The notes below the pieces were generated by a model, which made no database searches, was not told the DNA's origin, and was given only the letters and a program-made list of their open reading frames with translations. The translations under genes and the position numbers were made by a program. Shown here in pieces: positions 14,716 to 22,437 of a DNA stretch of 30,013 bases. Source of the stretch: JBOHBN01 sp050698355 (lineage in GTDB: Bacteria > Actinomycetota > Actinomycetes > Streptosporangiales > WHST01). Each line of letters starts with the position of its first letter. The stretch's first letter is position 1. Where the stretch lies: assembly GCA_050698355.1 (NCBI GenBank), contig JBOHBN010000170.1:1-30013 (forward strand), written 5' to 3'.

Positions 14716-14952
14716 ATGCGCGTGGAAGTGCGCCGTAGCGGAGGTGTCGCCGGCATCACCCGGCACGGAGCGACGGACTTCGACGACGCCAGCGGGCTGG
14801 CCGCCGCGCTCGACTCCGCGGTCGCAACCGCGCCCGAGGTCGTGCCGGACACGTTCACCTACCAGGTCAGCATCGACGACCGGCAGTGGACGGTCGAGGA
14901 GCACGCGCTACCCGCGAACGTCCGCAGCCAGCTGGAAACCGTACTGGAGTAG
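14716..14952 (+). CDS. Emfourin-like (M4in) protease inhibitor
   Basis: This 78-residue protein opens with MRVEVRRSGGVAGITRHG and has YQVSIDDRQWTVEEHALP near the end. That pattern matches emfourin, the inhibitor encoded beside protealysin in Serratia and many other bacteria. It starts immediately after the protease stop (TAG then ATG), so the two should be made in coupled amounts. Emfourins block the active-site cleft of protealysin-like peptidases in the cytoplasm. The call rests on remembered family features and position, and I consider it strong. Confidence 0.87.
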   Translation: MRVEVRRSGGVAGITRHGATDFDDASGLAAALDSAVATAPEVVPDTFTYQVSIDDRQWTVEEHALPANVRSQLETVLE

Positions 14953-14963
14953 CGTCCTTTCGG

Positions 14964-15013
14964 TGATCATGAAAGGTTGCCGTAGCCATCGCTACTAACA
15001 TGTTTCATGATCA
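14964..15013. terminator. Bidirectional hairpin between convergent genes (TGATCATGAA family, copy 2)
   Basis: Outer arms TGATCATGAAA (14964-14974) and TTTCATGATCA (15003-15013) pair perfectly. An inner stem GTAGC/GCTAC (14982-14986/14991-14995) has a CATC loop. It sits between the inhibitor stop and the end of the AtuA-like gene. The outer arms match those of the element at 8035-8088 while the inner sequence differs. Confidence 0.75.
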
Positions 15014-15026
15014 ACGTGGCGCTGGT

Positions 15027-16376
15027 TCAGGCGTCGACGTAGGTCACGGACCAGTCGACCTCGTCGCGCGGCACGAGCACCGACCGCAGGCCTATGACGG
15101 GACGTACGCGGTTGCCCATAGGCGCCCACTTGCCGGTGGCGGCGGGACCGTTCACTGCCATCGGGTCGACCTCCCTGCGCAGCTTCTCCGCGTCCGCGCG
15201 CTCGGCGCACCGCGCCGCGACGCGCAGCACAACCTCGTACGGCTCAGCGGCGGGTGCGGGTGACAGCTCGCGGTGCACGCTGTTCAGCCCGACGTAGTCG
15301 ACGCGCAGGTCCTCCGCGCTGACCGCGGTGCGCTCGAAGCGCTCCAGCAGGACGGTCCGCGCCAGCTCCGCACGCGCCACCGCGCCGGGTCCCGCGAAAA
15401 GCACCATCTCCTCGGCCGCGTATCCCTCCCGCAGGCCGACTAGCACCTTCAGCGTGTCGGGACGCGGACGACCGCTGCCGCCAATGACCTGAACGCGGTT
15501 CTCCCCCGCTTGCGCGAACCGGACGCTGGTGAAGTCGACCGTCGTGTCGGGGCACAGGTAGCCGCTCGGGTCACCGACCTCGTACAGCAACTGCTCCTTG
15601 CAGGTCTCGGTGGAGACCAGCCCGCCCGTTTCGGGGAGCTTGGTGATGTACCAGCCGGCGTCACCCACCTCCGCGATCGGGTGCCCGAGGTTCGCCAGGT
15701 CGGGCACGTCCTTGTACCCGGGGTCGGCGAAGTACCCGCCGGTCACCTGCCCGGCGCATTCCATCAGGTGGCCGAGAATCATGCCTTGCGCCAGGGCTTC
15801 GTGGTCGTCGAATGACCAGCCGAACTCGTACGCCAGAGGCCCCATGTACAGGCAGGCGTCCGCGACCCGCGCCGTGAGTACGACCGTTGCGCTGTCCGCC
15901 AGCGCCGTCACGATGCCCTCGGCACCGAGGTACGCCTCCGCGGAGACGATCCGGTCGCGGTACGCGGCGACCTCCTCGCCGTCCTCCTCGAACCGCAGCC
16001 CCATATCGGCGATGCGGGAGGTGAGGTCGCCGCCCGATACCGCCGCAACACGGGCGCCGTTGATGCCCTCGCTACGCGCGATGCCGGCCACGCGCTCAGC
16101 GGCGCCCGGCGGATCCAACCAGCCTTGGTTGCTGATGATCCTCGTGCCGTTCTGGTGGCAGTCGCGCAGCACCGGCGCGAGCCGTGCCTCCAGGTACGGG
16201 TCGTAGCTCGGCTTATCGGGCGACGTCGACTTCTTCATCTGAGCTTCGCTCATCGTCAGCTCGGACATCGACTCGAAGCACAGGTAATCCAGCCGGCCGC
16301 GGCGCGCCAGGTCGGTCGCGGGGCCGAACCGGTCCCGCGACCATGCGGTCGCCGCCCCCAGCCGTACGTCAGTCAT
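15027..16376 (-). CDS. AtuA-like (DUF1446) protein, catalytic-domain half
   Basis: This 449-residue protein belongs to the acyclic terpene utilisation AtuA family, found in catabolic operons for branched or unusual acids. Recognisable stretches are LDYLCFESMSELTMSEAQ near the N-terminus, IISNQGWLDPPGAAE, VLTARVADACLYMGPLAYEFGW, HLMECAGQVTGGYFADPG and ETGGLVSTETCKEQLLYEVGDP. The C-terminal ferredoxin-like domain often fused to AtuA is encoded separately just upstream, with an 8-nt overlap. The exact reaction is not known to me; the pairing with an MmgE/PrpD protein suggests CoA-ester or carboxylic-acid chemistry, as inference. Confidence 0.85.
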   Translation of the reverse strand: MTDVRLGAATAWSRDRFGPATDLARRGRLDYLCFESMSELTMSEAQMKKSTSPDKPSYDPYLEARLAPVLRDCHQNGTRIISNQGWLDPPGAAERVAGIARSEGINGARVAAVSGGDLTSRIADMGLRFEEDGEEVAAYRDRIVSAEAYLGAEGIVTALADSATVVLTARVADACLYMGPLAYEFGWSFDDHEALAQGMILGHLMECAGQVTGGYFADPGYKDVPDLANLGHPIAEVGDAGWYITKLPETGGLVSTETCKEQLLYEVGDPSGYLCPDTTVDFTSVRFAQAGENRVQVIGGSGRPRPDTLKVLVGLREGYAAEEMVLFAGPGAVARAELARTVLLERFERTAVSAEDLRVDYVGLNSVHRELSPAPAAEPYEVVLRVAARCAERADAEKLRREVDPMAVNGPAATGKWAPMGNRVRPVIGLRSVLVPRDEVDWSVTYVDA

Positions 16377-16731
16377 GGCCGGCCGTCACCGCCTCGGACC
16401 GGCAGACGAAGTCGTCCGGCACCTCGACCTCCAGCCGCAGGATGACCGACGACAACGCCTTGCCGGACTCCTCGAAAGCGATGGTGCGCGACCGCCCGCC
16501 GCCGAGCACCTTGCCCAGGGTGAAATTCAAGGCGCCGATCGAGGCCACCTGGTACCGCTCTATCGCTCCGGCACAGATTCGACCGTACAACCGCGTCGCA
16601 GCATCGACGGTGACCTGCTCGCGCAGGATCGAGTAATCCTCCTCGCGGTACGCGATGACCGCGACGTTGACCATGTCACCCTTGTCACCCGAGCGCGCGT
16701 GCGCGACCTCGCGAAGCGCCACTCGTTTCAC
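16369..16731 (-). CDS. AtuA-type C-terminal ferredoxin-like-fold subunit
   Basis: The 120-residue protein begins MKRVALREVAHARSGDKGDMVNVAVIAY, the characteristic start of the domain that follows the main AtuA domain in fused homologues. IGALNFTLGKVLGGG lies in the middle. It probably forms a complex with the 449-residue partner encoded next. The GTG start overlaps the MmgE/PrpD stop as GTGA, and its own end overlaps the next start by 8 nt, so the three genes are translationally coupled. Confidence 0.83.
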   Translation of the reverse strand: MKRVALREVAHARSGDKGDMVNVAVIAYREEDYSILREQVTVDAATRLYGRICAGAIERYQVASIGALNFTLGKVLGGGRSRTIAFEESGKALSSVILRLEVEVPDDFVCRSEAVTAGHD

Positions 16732-18221
16732 TGCAACAACCCCGGCTCCCCGGCAGGTGGTTCATCGGATATCGCGAGATGCAGTTCCGTGACGTTCGAA
16801 AGCGTGGCCAGATGCTCGGCACGATCGATAAACCGATCCTGCTCGGCCGGCGCGACGATTCCCTCCGCCAGATCGCGGAACTTCTTCGTGTACTCCGCCG
16901 TCCCGTACGGCCGCGCGCCGCGCGGGTGCGCGTCGGCGACCGCCAGCTCGTCGTCCACGACGGTGCCGTCGTCCAGCGTCAGCACCATCCGCCCGCCGAA
17001 CGCGCGGCCCTGCGCGTCGGTCTCATGGTACCGCTGTGTCCACTCCGGATCCTCGACCGTGCGTACCTTGTGCCAGAGCCGCACGGTCTCCGGGCGCACG
17101 GCGCGCTCCGGCCGGTACGACTCGTCGTAGTGCCAGCGCCCATCCTCGAGCGCTACCGCGACCACGTACATCGCCGAATGGTCGAGCGTCTCCCTGCTGG
17201 CACCCGGTTCCATCTTCTCCGGGTCGCCCGCGCCGGAGCCGATGACCTTGTGCGTGTGGTGGCTGGTGTGCACGACGACCTCCCGCACCCGTTCCAGGTC
17301 TGGGAGGCGGCGGCGCAGGCGAAACGCCAGGTCGATCAGCGCCTGCGCCTGGTACTCGGCCGCGTAGGCCTTCGTGTACGTCTCGAGCACGGCGCGCTTC
17401 GGTTCACCGGGTTCGGGCAGCGTGATCTCGTACGCCGCGTCCGGGCCGTCGAGGAGGGACGCGATGACGCCGTCCTCACCTTCGTAGATCGGCGCGGGCG
17501 CCCGCTCGCCGCGCATCGCGCGGTCGACCGCCTCGATGGCCATCTTTCCGGCGAACGCGGGCGCGTACGCTTTCCAGCTCGACAGCTGCCCCTTGCGCGA
17601 CTGCCGCGTCGTCGTGGTCACGTGCAGCGCTTGGCCGATCGCCTGGTACGTGACGTCGACGGGCAACTGGAGCATCGCCCCGATCCCCGCGGTGACCGAC
17701 GGCCCGAGGTGGGCGATGTGGTCGATGTTGTGCTCGTGCAGGCAGATGCCTTCCGCGAGGCGCACCTGCACCTCGTACGCGGTCGCGATGCCGCGCATCA
17801 GGTCCGCGCCCGAGCAGCCGCGGTGCTGCGCCACCGCGATCAGTGGTGCGATGTTGTCCGCGGGATGGGCGTACTCCGCCGCGAGGAACGTGTCGTGGAA
17901 GTCGAGTTCGCGCACCGCGACCGCGTTAGCCCAGGCGGCCCACTCCGGTGACATCCGATGCTCACCGCCCGCGCCGATGACGGTCGCGCCCGGCCGCGAG
18001 CGATGTGGCATCGTCTGCGCTCTGGCGTTCGCTACGGATCGCCGCGACAACGCCGCGGCCGCGACGCCCGCGTTGTCGATGACGCGGTTCGAGATCGCCT
18101 GCGCGACGTCCGCGTCAACCGGCACGGTATCCGCCGCCATGCTCGCCAGCCGCCACGCGAGCTGCTCTGCCTTCGGCAGTGGCCGCCCGGGCCCGGCAAC
18201 GCGTACGGTCTGCGACTTCAC
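16728..18221 (-). CDS. MmgE/PrpD family dehydratase-like protein
   Basis: The family includes 2-methylcitrate dehydratase and cis-aconitate decarboxylase. The 497-residue protein has the family pattern: DNAGVAAAALSRRSVANA near the N-terminus, ANAVAVRELDFHDTFL, the HPADNIAPLIAVAQ region, GICLHEHNIDHIAHLGPS, and SSWKAYAPAFAGKMAIEA in the helical domain. A MEPGASRETLDHSAMYVVAVALEDG segment in the lid domain follows. GTG 18221 has GGGAG 4 nt upstream. It is first in the minus-strand arm of a divergent cluster and its end overlaps the AtuA small subunit. The substrate is probably a hydroxylated di- or tricarboxylate, given the CitMHS transporter in the other arm (inference). Confidence 0.88.
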   Translation of the reverse strand: MKSQTVRVAGPGRPLPKAEQLAWRLASMAADTVPVDADVAQAISNRVIDNAGVAAAALSRRSVANARAQTMPHRSRPGATVIGAGGEHRMSPEWAAWANAVAVRELDFHDTFLAAEYAHPADNIAPLIAVAQHRGCSGADLMRGIATAYEVQVRLAEGICLHEHNIDHIAHLGPSVTAGIGAMLQLPVDVTYQAIGQALHVTTTTRQSRKGQLSSWKAYAPAFAGKMAIEAVDRAMRGERAPAPIYEGEDGVIASLLDGPDAAYEITLPEPGEPKRAVLETYTKAYAAEYQAQALIDLAFRLRRRLPDLERVREVVVHTSHHTHKVIGSGAGDPEKMEPGASRETLDHSAMYVVAVALEDGRWHYDESYRPERAVRPETVRLWHKVRTVEDPEWTQRYHETDAQGRAFGGRMVLTLDDGTVVDDELAVADAHPRGARPYGTAEYTKKFRDLAEGIVAPAEQDRFIDRAEHLATLSNVTELHLAISDEPPAGEPGLLQ

Positions 18222-18275
18222 TCGACTCCCGCTTGCGGCGACGGATAACGCGACTATTGCGGCCTGATCGGCCAG

Positions 18276-18336
18276 ACGCTACGGTATGCGGCACGTATCG
18301 TCAACAGTTGACAAAGCGCAGCGCCGCGCCCATACC
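18276..18336. promoter_or_regulatory. Divergent promoters sharing a 13-bp palindromic operator
   Basis: The perfect palindrome GTCAACAGTTGAC lies at 18300-18312. It overlaps a minus-strand -35 (TTGACG, 18304-18299) with a 17-bp spacer to -10 TAGCGT (18281-18276). It also overlaps a plus-strand -35 (TTGACA, 18308-18313) with a 17-bp spacer to a weak -10 CATACC (18331-18336). One regulator bound here could control both arms; GntR-type regulators use TTGTnnnnACAA-like sites of this kind. No regulator gene lies nearby. Confidence 0.6.
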
Positions 18337-18350
18337 CGCGGGAGACACGG

Positions 18351-19217
18351 ATGGACGTGATCGAGGCCGAGCTCGACGCCGTCTGCGACGGCCTGCCGTT
18401 CGAGGTGCGCTGGTGCCTGCGCGACCTCAGGAGCGGTCAGACCTGGGACCGGCTCGGTTCGGTATCGGGCTGGTCCGCGAGCACACGCAAGGTCTCGGTG
18501 CTGATGGCGGCGCTGTCGCTCGCGTCGCGCGGGGTGCTCGATCTGGATCAGCCGGTGACGTACACCGCCGAGCTGAAGGAGGGCGTGCGTTCGGGCACGT
18601 TCCGGTACATGACCCCGGGCTTCAGCTTTCCGTTGCGTGACGCGCTCGGGCAGATGATGGTGACGAGCGACAACGTCTGCACGGCACTGGTGTTCGGCGC
18701 GCTCGGTGGGTCGCCGGAAGAAAGCGTCCAGGCGGTCAACGACTACTGTCAGAGCATCGGCCTGCGCGACACCGTTCACCGCCACATCTTCCCGGATACG
18801 TCGCTGATCCCCTGGTATCACTCGAACGAGGTGATGACCACGACGACTGCCGCCGACCAGGCGCGCCTGCTCAGCAGGATCGTCGACGGCGCCCGGGAGC
18901 CGAGGTCCGCAGCGGAACTGGCGTGTTCCGCAGAACTCTGTGCGTACGCACTGACGTTGATGTCGCGCGAGCACGACGAGCAGATGACTCGGTTGCTGCC
19001 GGCGCGAACACACGGCGCTACCAAGGGCGGGCGCGGGATTCGCGGGCGGTCGCACGTGGGCGTCATCTACGCCGACGGGACACCCCGATTCGCCCTGGCA
19101 GTCTTCACCGACTGGGTGCCGGTCACGTTGCTGGACGGTACCCCCGGTACCGTCCACGCCCTGTCGGCCATCTCCACCCTGGCCCGCCGCGCGTGGGATG
19201 TCCTTGCCGATGCCTGA
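18351..19217 (+). CDS. Serine hydrolase with class A beta-lactamase fold (intact SxxK and SDN)
   Basis: The 288-residue protein has S44-T-R-K47, S106-D-N108 and K225-G-G, the three active-site elements of class A beta-lactamase-like serine hydrolases. The general-base Glu expected in the omega loop (position 166 of true beta-lactamases) is not evident; the corresponding stretch reads RHIFPDTSL. There is no signal peptide. It is therefore more likely a cytoplasmic esterase, amidase or lactonase than a resistance enzyme. GGGAG precedes ATG 18351 by 6 nt. It is the first gene of the plus-strand arm of the catabolic cluster and has a dead paralogue immediately downstream. Confidence 0.86.
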   Translation: MDVIEAELDAVCDGLPFEVRWCLRDLRSGQTWDRLGSVSGWSASTRKVSVLMAALSLASRGVLDLDQPVTYTAELKEGVRSGTFRYMTPGFSFPLRDALGQMMVTSDNVCTALVFGALGGSPEESVQAVNDYCQSIGLRDTVHRHIFPDTSLIPWYHSNEVMTTTTAADQARLLSRIVDGAREPRSAAELACSAELCAYALTLMSREHDEQMTRLLPARTHGATKGGRGIRGRSHVGVIYADGTPRFALAVFTDWVPVTLLDGTPGTVHALSAISTLARRAWDVLADA

Positions 19218-19239
19218 CCCGCGGACGACAGGAGAGGAC

Positions 19240-20118
19240 ATGGAGTCCTTGAGCGAGCGGCTCGCCGCGATCACCGCCGCGCAGCCGTTCGAGGTCTCCT
19301 GGTACGTCGTCGACATGCGGGACGGCGGCGAGGTGCACCACCGGGGTGAGGCCCCGGTGCCGTGCGCGGGCATCGAGCGGCTGCTGCTGTACCTGTCGTG
19401 CCTGCGTGCCGTCCAGCGCGGTCAGCTCGACCCGAACGCCACCGTCACGTACGAGGAACGGCACCGGTCGACCGCTCGTCACGGAGTGCTTCGCTGGATG
19501 ACGCCGGGGCTGAGTATCACCGTGGGCGACGCGCTGGCGCAGATGGTCATCACAGGCGACAGCGTCGGTGCCGCGCTCGTACGCGAGCAGCTCGCGGCAC
19601 GGCAGATGCCCGCGTCCGAGCTAGTGGACGGCTTCTGCGCCGATGCCGGGCTGTCCTCGACGCGATACGGGGCTCCCGACGGCACGACGACCGCGTACGA
19701 CCAGGCGCGGCTGGTGGAGTCGCTGGTCGCCCGCGCACACGACCGTGTGCCGCAACTCGAGCTCGGCCTCGACCCGCCGCGCGCCGCTCGGGCCGTGGAG
19801 GTCATGTGCTCGGTGGCAAGCACCACGGGGATCACCGCGCACCTGCCGGGTTACGGGCCGTTCAATGCCCGCGTCGCTCACCTGGCCTGCGACGGTGGCG
19901 ACGACGAGCCACCGGCACGCAACTGGGCCGACGTCGGCGTCGTGTACCAGCAAGGCGAACCGAGCTACGCACTCGCGGCGTTCTGCACCGGCGTGCCCGA
20001 GACGATCGACGGCCTGCCCGGATCCGCCGTAACGCTCGCCGCCATCGGCAATCTGTCCGCCGCGTGCTGGCACCGCGGCCAGTCGCCATCCGCGCAGAGG
20101 GGTACCGACACGCCATGA
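19240..20118 (+). CDS. Catalytically dead paralogue of the preceding serine hydrolase
   Basis: The 292-residue protein aligns without gaps to its neighbour over the first 110 residues (shared PFEV, VTY, R-x-MTPG, DAL-Q). At the catalytic positions it has G44 and R47 instead of Ser and Lys, and G106-D-S108 instead of SDN; the KGG element is replaced by an unrelated NARVAH-like stretch. It thus looks like a pseudoenzyme, possibly a partner subunit or binding protein. ATG 19240 follows AGGAG by 5 nt; earlier in-frame starts (19198, 19210) overlap the previous gene and lack a site. The frame is intact with normal codon use, so it is not a decaying pseudogene. Its TGA overlaps the next ATG. Confidence 0.85.
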   Translation: MESLSERLAAITAAQPFEVSWYVVDMRDGGEVHHRGEAPVPCAGIERLLLYLSCLRAVQRGQLDPNATVTYEERHRSTARHGVLRWMTPGLSITVGDALAQMVITGDSVGAALVREQLAARQMPASELVDGFCADAGLSSTRYGAPDGTTTAYDQARLVESLVARAHDRVPQLELGLDPPRAARAVEVMCSVASTTGITAHLPGYGPFNARVAHLACDGGDDEPPARNWADVGVVYQQGEPSYALAAFCTGVPETIDGLPGSAVTLAAIGNLSAACWHRGQSPSAQRGTDTP

Positions 20119-21059
20119 ACCGCAGCGACCTGAGCCTGGGAACCATGTCGTTCGGCAGCAAGCTCGACCAGCGAGCGGCAGCCGACGTGGTGCGCCACTG
20201 CCTGGACGCGGGCGTCACCGCGTTCGACACCGCCAACATCTACAACGGCGGGGAGGCCGAACGCGTGCTGGGTGCGGTCGTCGGTCCCGTACGCGACCGG
20301 GTGCGGATAGCGACGAAGGTCGGTTCCCCGGACGGCCCGGAGACCGAGCGGGGACAGGCGCCCCTCAGCCCCTGCGCCGTTCGTGCCGCGATCGACGGGA
20401 GCCTGCGCCGGCTCGGGACCGACTACGTCGACCTGTACTACCTGCACCGGCCGGATTACGCCACACCGATCGTGGACACGCTCGGCGTCCTCGACGAGCT
20501 CGTCCAGGAAGGCAAGGTGCGTTCCCTCGGCGACTCGAACTTCGCGGCATGGCAGGCATGCGAGATACAGCTGCTGGCGCGACAGCACGACTGGCGGCCC
20601 GTCGGCACCTCACAGCAGATGTACAACATGCTGGCGCGGCGTCTGGAGGACGAGTACCTGCCGTTCGCTCGCCAGTACGGCGTCTCGACGCTCGTCTACA
20701 ACCCGCTGGCAGGCGGCCTGCTCAGCGGGCGTCACCGCCAGGGCCAGGAACCCGATCCCGGCAGCAGGTTCGCCGGATCGCTGTACCGGCAACGCTACTG
20801 GAACGACACCCAGCTCGACGCGGTAGCGGGGCTGCAGCGAATCGCGTCCGACGCCGGCATGTCCCTCGTCGAGATGTCGATGCGATGGCTGCGGTCACGT
20901 ACCGGCGTGGACGGCATCGTCCTCGGCGCTTCGAGCCTGGGCCAGCTCGAGGAGAACCTGGCGGCGGCGGACCGCGGGCCGCTCGACACCGATGTCCTGC
21001 AACGGATCGACGACGTCACGGGCGCCCTTCACGGGGTCGCTCCCTCGTACAACCGCTAG
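20115..21059 (+). CDS. Aldo/keto reductase
   Basis: An NADP(H)-dependent oxidoreductase with a TIM barrel. The 314 residues keep the catalytic tetrad: Asp38 and Tyr43 (FDTANIYNGG), Lys68 (ATKVG) and His111 (LYYLHRPD). A C-terminal GASSLGQLEENL motif is typical of cofactor binding. It is closest to the YhdN/potassium-channel-beta type of AKR. The frame is open far upstream, but ATG 20115 overlapping the previous TGA gives a standard N-terminus (NRSDLSLGTMSFGS). It probably reduces or oxidises an intermediate of the local pathway. Confidence 0.94.
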   Translation: MNRSDLSLGTMSFGSKLDQRAAADVVRHCLDAGVTAFDTANIYNGGEAERVLGAVVGPVRDRVRIATKVGSPDGPETERGQAPLSPCAVRAAIDGSLRRLGTDYVDLYYLHRPDYATPIVDTLGVLDELVQEGKVRSLGDSNFAAWQACEIQLLARQHDWRPVGTSQQMYNMLARRLEDEYLPFARQYGVSTLVYNPLAGGLLSGRHRQGQEPDPGSRFAGSLYRQRYWNDTQLDAVAGLQRIASDAGMSLVEMSMRWLRSRTGVDGIVLGASSLGQLEENLAAADRGPLDTDVLQRIDDVTGALHGVAPSYNR

Positions 21060-21077
21060 CGCGACGAAGGAGTACCG

Positions 21078-22436
21078 ATGCTGGTCGTGTTCGGAAGCGT
21101 CATGATCCTCGTGATCCTCGCGCTGCTCATCACGAACAGGGCATCTCCTGTACCGTTGTTCGTCCTCGTACCGTTCGTCATCGCGCTCCTGGCGGGATTC
21201 AGCCTCAGCAAGACGGCAGAGTTCATGTCGAAGGGCCTGCAGGACGTCGTCGGCGTGACAGCCCTTTTCGTATTCGCGATCCTGTACTTCCGGGTCATGT
21301 CCGACGCCGGCATGTTCGACCCGATCATCAACGGCATCTTGCGGTTCGCCGGCAGCAACCCGGTGACGATCGCGCTCGCCACCGCGGTACTGGCGACGGC
21401 CGCGCACCTGGACGGGTCCGGTGCGACGACCGTGTTGATAACGGTGCCGCCGCTCCTGCCGCTCTACAAGCGGTTGGGAATGAGCAAGCTCGTCCTGACG
21501 ACGATCGTCGGGTTGTCGGCCGGCGTGATGAACATGGTTCCGTGGGGCGGCCCGGTGACGCGGGCGGGCGCGGTCTTCCACATGAGCCCCACGGAGCTGT
21601 GGGTGCCGATGATCCCGGTACAGGTCGTCGGGTTGGTTGCGGCGTACCTTGTCGCCTACTACCTGGGCAGGCGGGAGAAGGTCCGTCTCGCTCGTGTCGG
21701 ATCCGGCCGGTTCAGCAGCACGCCGGCGGACGCCGACCACGCCGAAACCGAGGAACAAGCGGCAACCAACACCTCGGCCGGGGAGGAACGCGACGAGTCC
21801 CTGCTGCGCCCGAAGCTGTTCTGGGTCAATGTGGCCGTGACGCTGGCCACGATCGGCGTCCTGGTATCCGGGCTGATAGCACCCGAGATCGTCTTCATGC
21901 TCGCGCTCGTGGTCGCTTTCCTCATCAACTACCGCAGCCCGCGGCTCCAGCTCGAGCTCATCCAGAAGCACTCGCAGGCGCCGGTCCTGATGGCCGCGAT
22001 CCTGTTGTCCGCCGGGGTGTTCCTCGGGATCGGCAACGGCACCGGCATGTTCGAGGCCATCGCGAAGGCGCTGGCGGAGGCAATCCCGCAGCAGCTCGCC
22101 ACCGGACTGCCGCTCCTGATCGGCGTCATCGCGGTGCCGATGAGCATCCCGATCGAGGTGAACGCGTACTACTTCGGCATGCTCCCGATCCTCGCCAAGG
22201 TGGTCGGGCAGGTGGGGATCTCGCCAGAGGCGATGGCGAACGCCTCGATGATCGGGATGGACACGGTCGGGTGGCCGCTCACGCCGCTGACGGGCGCGTT
22301 CTTCCTCCTCGTGGGGCTCGGCGAGGTGAACATCGGCGCGCACATCCGGCACATGCTCCCGTGGGCGTGGTTGGTGGGCCTGGTGATGCTCGTAGCGGCG
22401 GTCGCGCTCGGCCGCGTCCCGCTCCCCGCGTTCTAG
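21078..22436 (+). CDS. CitMHS family carboxylate transporter
   Basis: The 452-residue membrane protein has about 11-12 hydrophobic segments and the CitMHS landmarks AAHLDGSGATTVLITVPPLLPLY and NMVPWGGPVTRAG, with DTVGWPLTPLTGAFFLLVGL near the end. Members of this family take up citrate complexed with a divalent metal in symport with protons. A hydrophilic acidic loop (about residues 205-240) separates the halves. AAGGAG at 21066-21071 supports ATG 21078. It ends the plus-strand arm and is the best clue that the cluster handles a di- or tricarboxylate; citrate itself is not proven. Confidence 0.92.
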   Translation: MLVVFGSVMILVILALLITNRASPVPLFVLVPFVIALLAGFSLSKTAEFMSKGLQDVVGVTALFVFAILYFRVMSDAGMFDPIINGILRFAGSNPVTIALATAVLATAAHLDGSGATTVLITVPPLLPLYKRLGMSKLVLTTIVGLSAGVMNMVPWGGPVTRAGAVFHMSPTELWVPMIPVQVVGLVAAYLVAYYLGRREKVRLARVGSGRFSSTPADADHAETEEQAATNTSAGEERDESLLRPKLFWVNVAVTLATIGVLVSGLIAPEIVFMLALVVAFLINYRSPRLQLELIQKHSQAPVLMAAILLSAGVFLGIGNGTGMFEAIAKALAEAIPQQLATGLPLLIGVIAVPMSIPIEVNAYYFGMLPILAKVVGQVGISPEAMANASMIGMDTVGWPLTPLTGAFFLLVGLGEVNIGAHIRHMLPWAWLVGLVMLVAAVALGRVPLPAF

Positions 22437-22437
22437 G

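Noticed and set aside
18351..19217. Beta-lactam resistance gene
   Set aside because: No signal peptide, no evident omega-loop Glu, and a catabolic operon context.
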